This document shows, one piece after another, positions 47,636-55,866 of a stretch of DNA of 64,000 bases. Where the stretch lies: the NCBI GenBank assembly GCA_024232355.1, contig JAAEPW010000416.1, positions 1-64,000 on the forward strand, read 5' to 3'. This DNA is from Chloroflexota bacterium. GTDB taxonomy: Bacteria; Chloroflexota; Anaerolineae; B4-G1. Every line of letters begins with the position of its first letter. Positions within the stretch are counted from its first letter, which is position 1. The notes under the pieces were generated by a model that worked only from the letters and a program-made list of their open reading frames with translations, made no database searches and was not told the origin of the DNA. Position numbers and translations under genes: made by a program.

Positions 47636-49090
47636 ATGGGTATCATCACTATTGTTGGCCTAGGCCCAGGCGATCCACGTCATCTGACGCGGGAGGCTTG
47701 GGATATAATAGAAAGTGCCAGCGAAATTTGGTTACGCACGGAACGCCACCCGACTGTTGCCGGATTACCATCACGTTTGAATTTCCACTCTTTTGACCAT
47801 CTCTACGAAAAGGCCGAGGATTTTTCGCAGGTTTACGATGCCATCACCAGCGAGGTACTGCAACGCGGTCAGCGACCAGAAGGCGTGGTCTATGCTGTGC
47901 CGGGCCATCCGTTGGTGGGAGAAGCCACGGTCAAACAGATTCTGGTGCAGGCAGAAGAGATCGGTCTGGCAGTATACATCGTGGAGGGATTGAGTTTCAT
48001 TGCTCCCACGCTCACTGCGTTAGGGATAGATGCCTTGGCTGGATTGCAACTCTACGACGCGGTAGAACTGGCGGCTCGTCATCACCCGCCGCTCAACCCT
48101 GATTTGCCGGCGATAGTAGGACAACTATATAGCCCGGCACTTGCTGCTGACGTGAAACTCACGTTGATGAACCAATATCCCGACGATCACCCGGTGATGT
48201 TGGTGTGTGGGGCTGGGACCGGCGAGCAATGTGTCGTCCGCGTGCCCCTCTACCAACTCGATCATCAGGGCAGTCACACAGATCACTTGACCACGCTCTA
48301 CGTGCCGCCGCTTTCTGGCGTCACCAGTTTTGAGGGCTTGCAGGATACGGTGGCCCAACTTCGCGCGCCGGATGGTTGTCCCTGGGATCGCGAGCAGACC
48401 CACGAGAGTTTGCGGTCGGGGGTGATAGAGGAGGCGTACGAGACGCTGGCGGCCATTGATGCCGGTGATATGCAAGCGTTGCAGGAGGAATTGGGCGATT
48501 TCCTGTTGCAGGTTTTGCTTCAGGTGCAGGTCGCCACAGAAGAGGCCGAGTTCAAGATGGCGGACGTTATCTCTGGCATCGACGCCAAACTCAAGCACCG
48601 TCACCCGCACGTGTGGGGAGACCGGCCCGTGGAGGGCACGGAGCAGGTGTTGCAGCGTTGGGAAGAACTCAAGCAGGAGGAAAAAGGCAGGGGAGATGAG
48701 CACTCGGTGCTGGATGGTGTCCCGGTGGCACTCCCGGCAGTGCAGCAAGCCGATACCTACAGCCGGCGCGCGGCCCGTGTGGGCTTTGATTGGACCGAGC
48801 CGGAGAGCGTGGTCGACAAAGTTCGGGAAGAGATCGCCGAGATAGAAGCCGCGACCACGCCGGAGGAACAAGAGGCAGAAGTGGGCGATTTATTGCTGGC
48901 GGTGGTCAATTGGGCGCGCTGGCTTCAAGTGGACCCCGAGACGGCACTGCGCCAGGCGAACGCTCGCTTTGCCCGTCGCTTTCGCGGCGTGGAGCGGATG
49001 GCTCGTGAACAAGGGTTGGATATGAAAACGCTCACCGTTGACGAATTAGAGGCCATGTGGCAAAAGGTCAAACTCTACGACGAGTCGTAA
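47636..49090 (+). CDS. mazG: Tetrapyrrole methylase-MazG fusion (YabN-like) nucleotide pyrophosphohydrolase
   Basis: 484 residues. The N-terminal 220 are a tetrapyrrole (corrin/porphyrin) methylase-fold domain (GIITIVGLGPGDPRHLTREAWDII, PGHPLVGEATV). The C-terminal half has two MazG repeats: LRAPDGCPWDREQTHESLRSGVIEEAYETLAAID...EELGDFLLQVLLQ with the metal-binding EExxE/ExxD set, and a second DKVREEIAEIEAA...EAEVGDLLLAVVNWAR. The architecture is that of Bacillus YabN. It hydrolyses NTPs, probably damaged or excess (d)NTPs. ATG at 47636 has AGAGAGG upstream. Confidence 0.9.
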   Translation: MGIITIVGLGPGDPRHLTREAWDIIESASEIWLRTERHPTVAGLPSRLNFHSFDHLYEKAEDFSQVYDAITSEVLQRGQRPEGVVYAVPGHPLVGEATVKQILVQAEEIGLAVYIVEGLSFIAPTLTALGIDALAGLQLYDAVELAARHHPPLNPDLPAIVGQLYSPALAADVKLTLMNQYPDDHPVMLVCGAGTGEQCVVRVPLYQLDHQGSHTDHLTTLYVPPLSGVTSFEGLQDTVAQLRAPDGCPWDREQTHESLRSGVIEEAYETLAAIDAGDMQALQEELGDFLLQVLLQVQVATEEAEFKMADVISGIDAKLKHRHPHVWGDRPVEGTEQVLQRWEELKQEEKGRGDEHSVLDGVPVALPAVQQADTYSRRAARVGFDWTEPESVVDKVREEIAEIEAATTPEEQEAEVGDLLLAVVNWARWLQVDPETALRQANARFARRFRGVERMAREQGLDMKTLTVDELEAMWQKVKLYDES

Positions 49091-49103
49091 AGAGGATATA
49101 GCT

Positions 49104-50714
49104 TTGACGTCTCAACTCGAACCGGATCGTCTGAAGAAATCTGCTATTTTTGTAGTTTTGGCTGTGGTTGCGGTAGTGACTATAGGGTGTCTGGGTTCAA
49201 CCAGCTCCCAGCAGGTTGTCAAGACTTGGGTGTTAGCTCCACGTGCAACGATATCTGGGGCATCAGTTTCTCAACAGGCTGTCGAGACCCCGATATCCAC
49301 TCAACACAGAACAATGACTGCGCCATCCGTGGTCTGGCAGAGCAATCTCGCCGTTTTCACCGACCCTGCACTGGGACTGACTATGGATGTTCCAGGCGAT
49401 TGGTGTATTCACCCGCGTCTAGGGCCTGCAGAAGCAGAGTCGAGTGTGTTCTCGTCATCGTGTGCGGAGCAGGATGATACAGTATCGCCATCGTTTACGC
49501 AGATAGAGATTTCTCCAGGACCGTTGTTGGTGCGCAGCCCAGATCAAGCAAATGAATATGTCTGGCAACGAGGGTTTGACGTAGCAGCAGAGGAGCGGTT
49601 GAACTTTCATGGTTGGGAAGCCGTTTGGTTCGAGATGGAGACTGCTGAGGCAGCTATGATGCCGCCTCAGCCATCTGCATACGCACTAGTTTGGATGGGT
49701 GATTCTCTTGTACAGGTGATTGTCTATGGTGATCCTAATTCAGCAAAGTGGGTTGTAAGCTCAATCAGACCGGTAGGTGCAGGGAACGAGGCATGGTTTG
49801 AGCTTGGGGGACATGTATCTGATTGGGCTTTGCCGTATGCTGACGAGATGCACTATGCGGGTATGAACTGGGCCAAGGCTCCGACGTTCTTTGAGCACGA
49901 TGCTTCAGATCTAATAAAAGCTGCACACGATCAAGAGTTCAAGATCCAGTTGACGGCTGTGGGTTCGCTTGATCTGATTGGTCAGCCAGGCTTTGAGCAA
50001 GAGTATGCCGATTGGGTGGCTGCAATAGCAGCCGCTGGTGCCGATGCGATCGAAGTATGGCATGAGCCTAATCTTGATCGTGAATGGCCGGCTGGACACA
50101 TCAGCCCGCAGGCATACACGGACTTTTTGTGCATCGCTTACGATGCCATCAAAGCAGCCAACCCTGATACCGCCGTGATAAGTGCTGCGCCAGCGCCTAC
50201 AGGTTTCTTTGGCGGTTGTACTGCCGATGGCTGTGACGATGAGCCTTGGATGCAAGGTCTCTACGATGCTGGTGCGGTTGAGTGTATGGACTATATTGGG
50301 GCGCACAATAATATAGGGGCAACTTCACCTTCAGCGCGGATTGGACATCCAGCCAGCCCTGGTTCTACGCATCACGCATGGTATTTTATATCTGAGACAG
50401 AGCTTTATTATGATACTTTTCACGGTACACGACAGGTGTTTTTTACCGAGTTGGGCTACGCATCGCAAGAAGGTGTACCAGAGTTCGCAGACAGTTTTGC
50501 GTGGGCACATAGTACGACCAATAGCCAGCAAGCCGAATGGTTGGCAGAGGCTGTGCAGTTGAGCATCGACACGGGCATGGTGCGCTGCATAATTGTGTGG
50601 AATATTGACTTGGTACGGCATGAGGCGAATCCCTTTGATGGTTATGCAATAATCAGGCCGGACCAAAGTTGTCCCGCGTGCAACGCATTGCACCAAGTGC
50701 TAGGGACGCGCTAA
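49104..50714 (+). CDS. Lipoprotein with clan-A glycoside-hydrolase-like C-terminal domain
   Basis: 536 residues. Signal peptide with lipobox TIGC. Residues about 75-225 form a PsbP-like or beta-rich domain (DPALGLTMDVPGDWCIHP). From about 230 (WFELGGHVSDWALPYADEMHYAGMNWAK) a TIM-barrel-like domain begins that is clearly paralogous to the extracellular part of the anti-sigma protein at 55867-57189. Candidate catalytic residues are the acid/base Glu in EVWHEPNLDREW and the nucleophile Glu in FFTELGYAS, as in clan GH-A families such as GH39. Three CxxC-like Cys pairs are shared by both proteins (CTADGC, CPAC). TTG start with AGAGGA upstream. Substrate unknown. Confidence 0.75.
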   Translation: MTSQLEPDRLKKSAIFVVLAVVAVVTIGCLGSTSSQQVVKTWVLAPRATISGASVSQQAVETPISTQHRTMTAPSVVWQSNLAVFTDPALGLTMDVPGDWCIHPRLGPAEAESSVFSSSCAEQDDTVSPSFTQIEISPGPLLVRSPDQANEYVWQRGFDVAAEERLNFHGWEAVWFEMETAEAAMMPPQPSAYALVWMGDSLVQVIVYGDPNSAKWVVSSIRPVGAGNEAWFELGGHVSDWALPYADEMHYAGMNWAKAPTFFEHDASDLIKAAHDQEFKIQLTAVGSLDLIGQPGFEQEYADWVAAIAAAGADAIEVWHEPNLDREWPAGHISPQAYTDFLCIAYDAIKAANPDTAVISAAPAPTGFFGGCTADGCDDEPWMQGLYDAGAVECMDYIGAHNNIGATSPSARIGHPASPGSTHHAWYFISETELYYDTFHGTRQVFFTELGYASQEGVPEFADSFAWAHSTTNSQQAEWLAEAVQLSIDTGMVRCIIVWNIDLVRHEANPFDGYAIIRPDQSCPACNALHQVLGTR

Positions 50715-50742
50715 AAGTTGTATGCTTGGAGAGGAGGGAACA

Positions 50743-51570
50743 TTGAGACAACCCAAACCCATCATAGTCACCGACCTTTTCTCCGAGATTCTGACAGAGT
50801 TTTTAGACCTATTGTCCGGTCTCTCAACGGAGGATTGGGACAAACCCACCACCTGTTCCTCTTGGTCGGTTAAGGACGTTGTCCTACACTTGCTGGGGGG
50901 CGATATTGGCATCCTTTCGAGGCAGCGTGATGGGTATTCGCCCACGACGCACATTGAGAGTTGGGAGGAATTGGTCACACTGATTAACGGTTGGAATGAT
51001 GCGTGGGTGCAGGCTGCGCGGCGAACGAGTCCCCGTTTCCTATGTGACCTGTCGAGATTTACGGGAGTGCAGGTGTGTGAATACTTTCAGTCCCTCGATC
51101 CTTATGTAATCGGTGACGCTGTCAGTTGGGCAGGCCCCGATCCCGCGCCCGTCTGGCTCGACCTGGCCCGCGAATACACCGAGCGCTGGCATCACCAGCA
51201 GCATATCCGGGATGCTGTGGGCAAACCCGGACTCCAGCAGCCGAGGTTTTTTGCGCCGGTACTCGATGCTTTTGTTCGAGCTTTGCCCCACACGTACCGT
51301 GAGACTGTCGCGGTGGATGGTACGCTTGTGGCGCTCACGATCTCTGGCGAGTCTGGAGGTCGATGGTTTTTGCTAAAGCAAGGAGAACGGTGGAATCTCT
51401 ATCTGGACGTGTCGGGCAAACCACACGCCGAGGTTGTCGTCGATCAAGACATCGCTTGGAGAATGTTCACCAAGGGACTGGACAAGCGTGCGGCACGAGA
51501 TAAAATAGTGATTACGGGGGATCAATCGTTGGGGATAAGGGTACTGGATATGGTTTCCATCATTGCCTGA
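50743..51570 (+). CDS. DinB/maleylpyruvate-isomerase-like (mycothiol-dependent fold) protein
   Basis: 275 residues. An N-terminal DinB-like four-helix bundle of the TIGR03083 kind (LSTEDWDKPTTCSSWSVKDVVLHLLGGDIG, then EYTERWHHQQHIRDAVG) has His residues in the usual metal-binding places (LHLL, WHHQQH). The C-terminal 90 residues resemble an SCP2-like or MDMPI C-terminal domain (VAVDGTLVALTISGESGGRW ... DQDIAWRMFTKGLD). Such proteins are metal-dependent thiol transferases or isomerases; the function here is not known. The TTG at 50743 is preferred because GGAGGG lies five bases upstream. Confidence 0.7.
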   Translation: MRQPKPIIVTDLFSEILTEFLDLLSGLSTEDWDKPTTCSSWSVKDVVLHLLGGDIGILSRQRDGYSPTTHIESWEELVTLINGWNDAWVQAARRTSPRFLCDLSRFTGVQVCEYFQSLDPYVIGDAVSWAGPDPAPVWLDLAREYTERWHHQQHIRDAVGKPGLQQPRFFAPVLDAFVRALPHTYRETVAVDGTLVALTISGESGGRWFLLKQGERWNLYLDVSGKPHAEVVVDQDIAWRMFTKGLDKRAARDKIVITGDQSLGIRVLDMVSIIA

Positions 51571-51642
51571 TTCAGCGCGGGCTGTGGGGCATTTGATGGT
51601 TTGAACATGTGAGGAAAATAGAGTTAGGGAGATAAACTTGAT

Positions 51643-52824
51643 ATGACCAAAGAAAACGATCATAATGACGAATCCTATTCACGAGAAATCTCCAGACGAG
51701 ACTTTCTCAAGATAGCGGCAGCAGCAAGTCTGATAACTGGATGTAGTCCTACCCAGCAGCCGGACGCCGTACCAACCAGCGCACCAGCCGCCTCACTGAC
51801 CACCGCGCCAACCAGCGCACCGACTGCGACAACCGAGATTGCAGCAACCGAGGTCGTCGAGCCGACCGACGCGCCGCCAGCCACGCCCGCGCCAACCGAG
51901 GCTGTCAGCCGATCTGACATTATCAAGATATATCCCGATGGGCTTAGCCGAGTCGTGCGCACCCGCCACAGCGGGGTATGGGACGGTGAGACCCTGGTGC
52001 CAGGTGCGATCCGTCAAATGCTGGACACTTCCATCATTGGACTGACCGGCCTGAACGATGCTGTTCAAGCCTGGGCAGCCCTGTTCAGTCCCACCGAGCG
52101 AATTGCCATCAAAGTCAACACGATCCAGGGCAGCGAGGTATGCACGCATGTTCCCCTGGTGTTGGCCGTGGCGGAGTCTCTTCAAGATGCCGGGGTTCCA
52201 GCTGAGCAGATCGTCATCTTTGACCGTTACACTAACGAGTTGGAGAGAGATGGGTATCCCGTCAACCACGATGGTCCCGGTGTGCGCTGCTACGGCACCG
52301 ACAATGCCTACACAGAGGGTTGGGAATTGGTCGGTTCCAGCATCCGGCTCTGCGATATTCTGCTTGAATGTGATGCTTTGATCAATATGCCGGTGCTCAA
52401 GGTCCACAGTATGGCGGGCCTTAGTCTGGCGATGAAGAATCACTATGGCACTTTTGACACACCCGAGAGATATCATCGCGGAGAGAGAATCCAGCTTGGC
52501 ATTGCCGAGCTGAACGCCCTGTCGCCGATCAAAGATCGCGCCCGGCTGATCGTCGGCGATTTGCTGTCGGCCTCCCTCACGCCGCGCAGTCGTAGCCCGT
52601 GGTGGACCCAAGACGCGGTCGGAGATTCGATCTTGATGAGCTTTGATCCGGTCGCCCACGATACCTTGGGCCTGCAGATACTCACCGAGATGATGGAGGC
52701 CAGCGGTGAGGGTTTCACGTCAGCGGACCGCTTGGCCAATCCCTGGCTGGAAAACGGTGCCGCGTTGGGCCTGGGCACCAACAATCTGGATAATGTGGAT
52801 CTAGTAAAAGTGGATTTGGGATAG
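51643..52824 (+). CDS. Tat-exported DUF362 lipoprotein
   Basis: 393 residues. The signal has a twin-arginine motif SRRDFLK followed by a lipobox (ITGC), so it is predicted to be exported folded and lipid-anchored. A Thr/Ala/Pro-rich linker runs to about residue 85. The rest is DUF362 (RIAIKVNTIQGSEVCTHVPLVLAVAESLQDAGV, then INMPVLKVHSMAGLSLAMKNHYGTFD). DUF362 proteins are often linked to iron-sulfur chemistry, but the ferredoxin part is absent here. Folded export suggests a cofactor. AGGGAG upstream of the ATG. The stop abuts a palindromic repeat. Confidence 0.8.
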   Translation: MTKENDHNDESYSREISRRDFLKIAAAASLITGCSPTQQPDAVPTSAPAASLTTAPTSAPTATTEIAATEVVEPTDAPPATPAPTEAVSRSDIIKIYPDGLSRVVRTRHSGVWDGETLVPGAIRQMLDTSIIGLTGLNDAVQAWAALFSPTERIAIKVNTIQGSEVCTHVPLVLAVAESLQDAGVPAEQIVIFDRYTNELERDGYPVNHDGPGVRCYGTDNAYTEGWELVGSSIRLCDILLECDALINMPVLKVHSMAGLSLAMKNHYGTFDTPERYHRGERIQLGIAELNALSPIKDRARLIVGDLLSASLTPRSRSPWWTQDAVGDSILMSFDPVAHDTLGLQILTEMMEASGEGFTSADRLANPWLENGAALGLGTNNLDNVDLVKVDLG

Positions 52825-52846
52825 TAGCCGCGATTTCCATATCGCG
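52824..52846. repeat. Dispersed palindrome GTAGCCGCG, half copy
   Basis: GTAGCCGCGATTTCCATATCGCG, starting at the last base of the DUF362 stop codon. It matches the first half of the repeats at 803-846 and 60384-60439; the second half is lacking. Confidence 0.6.
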
Positions 52847-52872
52847 CAAAGCATTGAAAGGAGTTGAGTGAT

Positions 52873-53433
52873 ATGAACGTAATCGTAATCAGTTCTAGTC
52901 CGAACGAGGATGGCCTGACCGCTGCCTGTGCGGCTGCTGCCGTCGATGGTGCGCGTCAGGCTGGCGCGCACGCTGAGCAAGTGCGACTCAACGATCTGCA
53001 AGTCGGCATGTGCCAGGCGTGCGACGATGGTTGGGGGCCGTGCCGCTCTGAGCACGAGTGCCAGGTACAGGATGATTTCCAGGCACTGCACGCCCGCGTG
53101 CTGGAGACCGACGCCTGCGTGCTCGTGTCGCCCGTCTACTGGCACGAGATGAGTGAATCGGGCAAGGCGTTCACCGATCGGCTGCGGCGCTGCCAGGCTC
53201 TGCGCGGCGATCAGAGCGGCATGTTTGGCAAGCCGGTGATCGTCGTGGCGGCGGCGGGCGGTAGTGGCAATGGGTTGATCACCTGCCTGCACAGTATGGA
53301 ACGCTGGATGGACCATGTCCGAGCGCGCAAGTTTGATTTTGTCCCGGTTAACCGCTGGAACAGAGAATACAAGCTGGTGGCGATCCGGGAGGCGGCGCGA
53401 ACGATGGTGCAAGAGGCGGCGCAGTCACAGTGA
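52873..53433 (+). CDS. NADPH-dependent FMN reductase-family flavoprotein
   Basis: 186 residues, flavodoxin-like fold. VIVISSSPNEDGLTAACAAAAVDGAR is the phosphate-binding start, CQACDDGWGPCRSEHECQVQDDF is the Cys-rich loop common in the NAD(P)H-dependent iron-sulfur flavoprotein/oxidoreductase group, and VSPVYWHEMSESGKAFTDRL is the flavin loop. It reduces FMN or FMN-bound acceptors. The ATG at 52873 has AAAGGAG about ten bases upstream. It overlaps the nitrilase start by four bases. Confidence 0.8.
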   Translation: MNVIVISSSPNEDGLTAACAAAAVDGARQAGAHAEQVRLNDLQVGMCQACDDGWGPCRSEHECQVQDDFQALHARVLETDACVLVSPVYWHEMSESGKAFTDRLRRCQALRGDQSGMFGKPVIVVAAAGGSGNGLITCLHSMERWMDHVRARKFDFVPVNRWNREYKLVAIREAARTMVQEAAQSQ

Positions 53434-54209
53434 CCGCAGACACTAGACACATTTCTGCCCTCGTCGCACAGTTTCCCATCACGCTCGACATCAAACAAAA
53501 TCTGAGCGCGATCATATCCGCCCTGGCAGGCGCTGAGCCAGACGACCTGGTCATCCTGCCCGAAGGCGCGCTGTCGGGCTATTCTCAAGATTCGGCCTTT
53601 TTGCACGATGTTGACCTGACGCTTTTGGCAGAATCGATGCACGCTATCAAGGCAGAAGTGGCCCGGCGGCGGGTACACCTGATATTCGGTTCGTGTGTGT
53701 ACGAGGCGGATAAATGGTATAATGCCGCTATCTATTATGGCCCAGACGAGGAAATGTTCGTGTACCACAAAGTCAACCTGGCTACCAGCGAACGGGGACA
53801 TTTTGCCGCAGGCTCGCAGTTGCCGACGCTTGACATTGTGCTGCACGGTCGTTCGGTCCGGGTGGGCATTCAGTTGTGCCGCGAGATCCGGTTTCCCAAG
53901 CAGTGGCGGTACCTGGCGTGTGCAGGTGCAGAGGTTTTCGTGTATCTGACCAATGCGGTAGGGCACGCGCCCGCGGCCCCTGTGTGGCGGAGTCATCTGG
54001 TCAGCCGCGCTGCTGAGAACCAACGCTTTGTGCTGGGCACGAACAACGCCCACTCGGAACAGAATTGCCCCAGTATGATCGTCGCACCCAGCGGACAGGT
54101 GCTGTGGGAGACGCTCTCAGCCGCGCCCGAGTCGGCGCGTTGTGAGCTTGATCTGTCACAGGTCTCTGATTGGTACATCAGCCAGATGCGGGACGATGTC
54201 ACTGGCTGA
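53430..54209 (+). CDS. Carbon-nitrogen hydrolase (nitrilase superfamily)
   Basis: 259 residues. The catalytic triad of the superfamily is present: Glu in LPEGALSGYS, Lys in YHKVNLATSERGHFAAG and Cys in IQLCREIRFPKQWR. Family members hydrolyse nitriles or amides or transfer acyl groups; no subgroup is clear. GTG start overlapping the flavoprotein stop (GTGA), which suggests that the two act together. The next gene follows after 26 bases. Confidence 0.87.
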   Translation: MTADTRHISALVAQFPITLDIKQNLSAIISALAGAEPDDLVILPEGALSGYSQDSAFLHDVDLTLLAESMHAIKAEVARRRVHLIFGSCVYEADKWYNAAIYYGPDEEMFVYHKVNLATSERGHFAAGSQLPTLDIVLHGRSVRVGIQLCREIRFPKQWRYLACAGAEVFVYLTNAVGHAPAAPVWRSHLVSRAAENQRFVLGTNNAHSEQNCPSMIVAPSGQVLWETLSAAPESARCELDLSQVSDWYISQMRDDVTG

Positions 54210-54235
54210 AACGGCATCAAGGAAAGGTGAAAAAA

Positions 54236-55759
54236 ATGAATTTCGAAGAGAGATTGGACGTCTATCTGCGGGCACGCTTCACGCTCATTGTGCTGGTGAC
54301 GCTGGAGGAGGAGCGGGCGTTGGAGACGATCAAGACGGTCTGCGAGCGGACGCAGCGTCCGTGCCAGAGTTGGGACGTTGCGGATGGTTTTCAGACGCTC
54401 ACCGGCAAGAGTGCGCCCCCGCCGGCCCGCGATCCGCTTACGGCGTTGGAACAGATCGACAAAGCGGGGGGAAACACCTTGTTCGTGCTCAAAGACTTGC
54501 ACGAGTTTTGGTGCGATGCCCGCATCAAGCGCAAGCTCCGCAGCGTGACCCAGCGACTCAAGTTCACCAAAAAGTCCATCGCCGTCACAACTCCATTCAG
54601 CAAAGTGCCAGAGGAACTCAAGGACGAGGTCGTGGTGGTCGAGTTTCCGTCTCCCCAGGCGGCGGAATTGGAACAAGTGCTGGACCGGCTTGCCCAAACG
54701 CCGGGAGTCAAGGTAAAGTTGACCCCGCTGGGGCGCGACAAGCTGGTGCAGGCCGCTGTTGGACTGACCGTGTCGCAGGCGCAGCGGGTCTTTGCCAAGG
54801 CCATCGTGCGCGATGGCGTGCTGGATGATCAGGATATCGACCTGGTGACCGAGGAAAAGAAACAGGTCATCCGCGAAAGCGAGGCGCTGGAATTCTACGC
54901 CGCCACCGAGACCCCCGACGACGTGGGCGGCCTGGGCGTGCTGAAAGAGTGGCTGCGGCTGCGAGAGCGGGCGTTCACCCAGGAGGCGCGCAATTACGGG
55001 CTGCCCGCGCCCAAGGGCATTGCCCTCATCGGCATACCGGGCACCGGCAAGAGCCTGACGGCCAAGATGGTCGGCGGCCTGTGGCGGCTGCCGTTGCTGC
55101 GGCTGGACATCGGGTCGATGTTTGGCAGCCTGGTGGGCGAGTCGGAGGAGCGGGCGCGACGGGCGCTGCGGATGGCAGAGACAGTGGCCCCGTGCGTGGT
55201 CTGGATCGACGAGATGGAAAAGGGACTGGCCCACGGCGGTCTCGATAGCGGCACTAGCACGCGGGTCTTTGGCACGATCTTGACCTGGATGCAGGAAAAA
55301 ACCGCGCCCTGCTTTGTCGTGGCAACGGCCAACGATATCTCTAGCCTGCCACCGGAACTTTTGCGCAAGGGACGCTTTGACGAGATTTTCTTCCTCGACC
55401 TGCCAATATTGGAGGAGCGGCAAGAAATTTTCACCGTCCACCTGCGCAAGCGGAACCGGCTGCCCCAAGATTTCGACACCGCGCGCTTGGCGCGAGAGTC
55501 GGAGGGCTACGTGGGGGCCGAGATCGAGCAGGCCGTTATCGACGCGATGTACGTCGGTTTCAACGAGGGCCAGCGCGAGTTCACTACCAATGACATCTCG
55601 ACCGCGTTGGCGCGCTTGGTGCCGCTGTCGGTCTCGCAGCGGGAGATCGTACAGATGCTGCGCGAGTGGCTGCAAGAGGGGCGGGCACAGTCTGCGTCGT
55701 TCCGCGAAAAGCAGGAGGCCGAGCAGCAATTTGTGCCGTTGCAGTTGGAGATTAAATGA
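54236..55759 (+). CDS. AAA+ ATPase, Ycf46-like
   Basis: 507 residues. The N-terminal 240 are the domain of Ycf46/SpoVK-like ATPases ([31 protein letters not shown] ... [16 protein letters not shown]). The C-terminal AAA+ module has Walker A GIPGTGKS (about 280), Walker [12 protein letters not shown], sensor-1 VATANDIS and the arginine-finger [17 protein letters not shown]. In cyanobacteria Ycf46 relates to CO2 uptake and photosynthesis; in non-photosynthetic bacteria the role is unknown. The start at 54236 has AAGGAAAGGTGA upstream. It is the last gene of the flavoprotein-nitrilase run and converges on the anti-sigma gene. Confidence 0.88.
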   Translation: MNFEERLDVYLRARFTLIVLVTLEEERALETIKTVCERTQRPCQSWDVADGFQTLTGKSAPPPARDPLTALEQIDKAGGNTLFVLKDLHEFWCDARIKRKLRSVTQRLKFTKKSIAVTTPFSKVPEELKDEVVVVEFPSPQAAELEQVLDRLAQTPGVKVKLTPLGRDKLVQAAVGLTVSQAQRVFAKAIVRDGVLDDQDIDLVTEEKKQVIRESEALEFYAATETPDDVGGLGVLKEWLRLRERAFTQEARNYGLPAPKGIALIGIPGTGKSLTAKMVGGLWRLPLLRLDIGSMFGSLVGESEERARRALRMAETVAPCVVWIDEMEKGLAHGGLDSGTSTRVFGTILTWMQEKTAPCFVVATANDISSLPPELLRKGRFDEIFFLDLPILEERQEIFTVHLRKRNRLPQDFDTARLARESEGYVGAEIEQAVIDAMYVGFNEGQREFTTNDISTALARLVPLSVSQREIVQMLREWLQEGRAQSASFREKQEAEQQFVPLQLEIK

Positions 55760-55774
55760 AGGCCACTTCGCGCG

Positions 55775-55845
55775 GCGCTGAACCGCCGCGCTCATAGCTT
55801 GAGATGCATAGCATCCGACTGCTTTCTAGCAGGGCGGTTCAGCGC
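55775..55845. repeat. Inverted repeat between convergent genes
   Basis: GCGCTGAACCGCC (55775-55787) and GGCGGTTCAGCGC (55833-55845) are perfectly complementary, 45 bases apart, between the AAA+ gene (+) and the anti-sigma gene (-). Could act as a bidirectional terminator or be a REP-like element; no clear T-run. Confidence 0.6.
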
Positions 55846-55866
55846 CCTGCGGGCTTGGCCATTAAC

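Noticed and set aside
53993..55795. A 600-codon open frame on the minus strand opposite the nitrilase and AAA+ genes
   Set aside because: It is antisense to two genes with clear catalytic motifs, and its translation is Arg/Leu/Gln-rich low-information sequence of the kind produced by GC-rich coding DNA.
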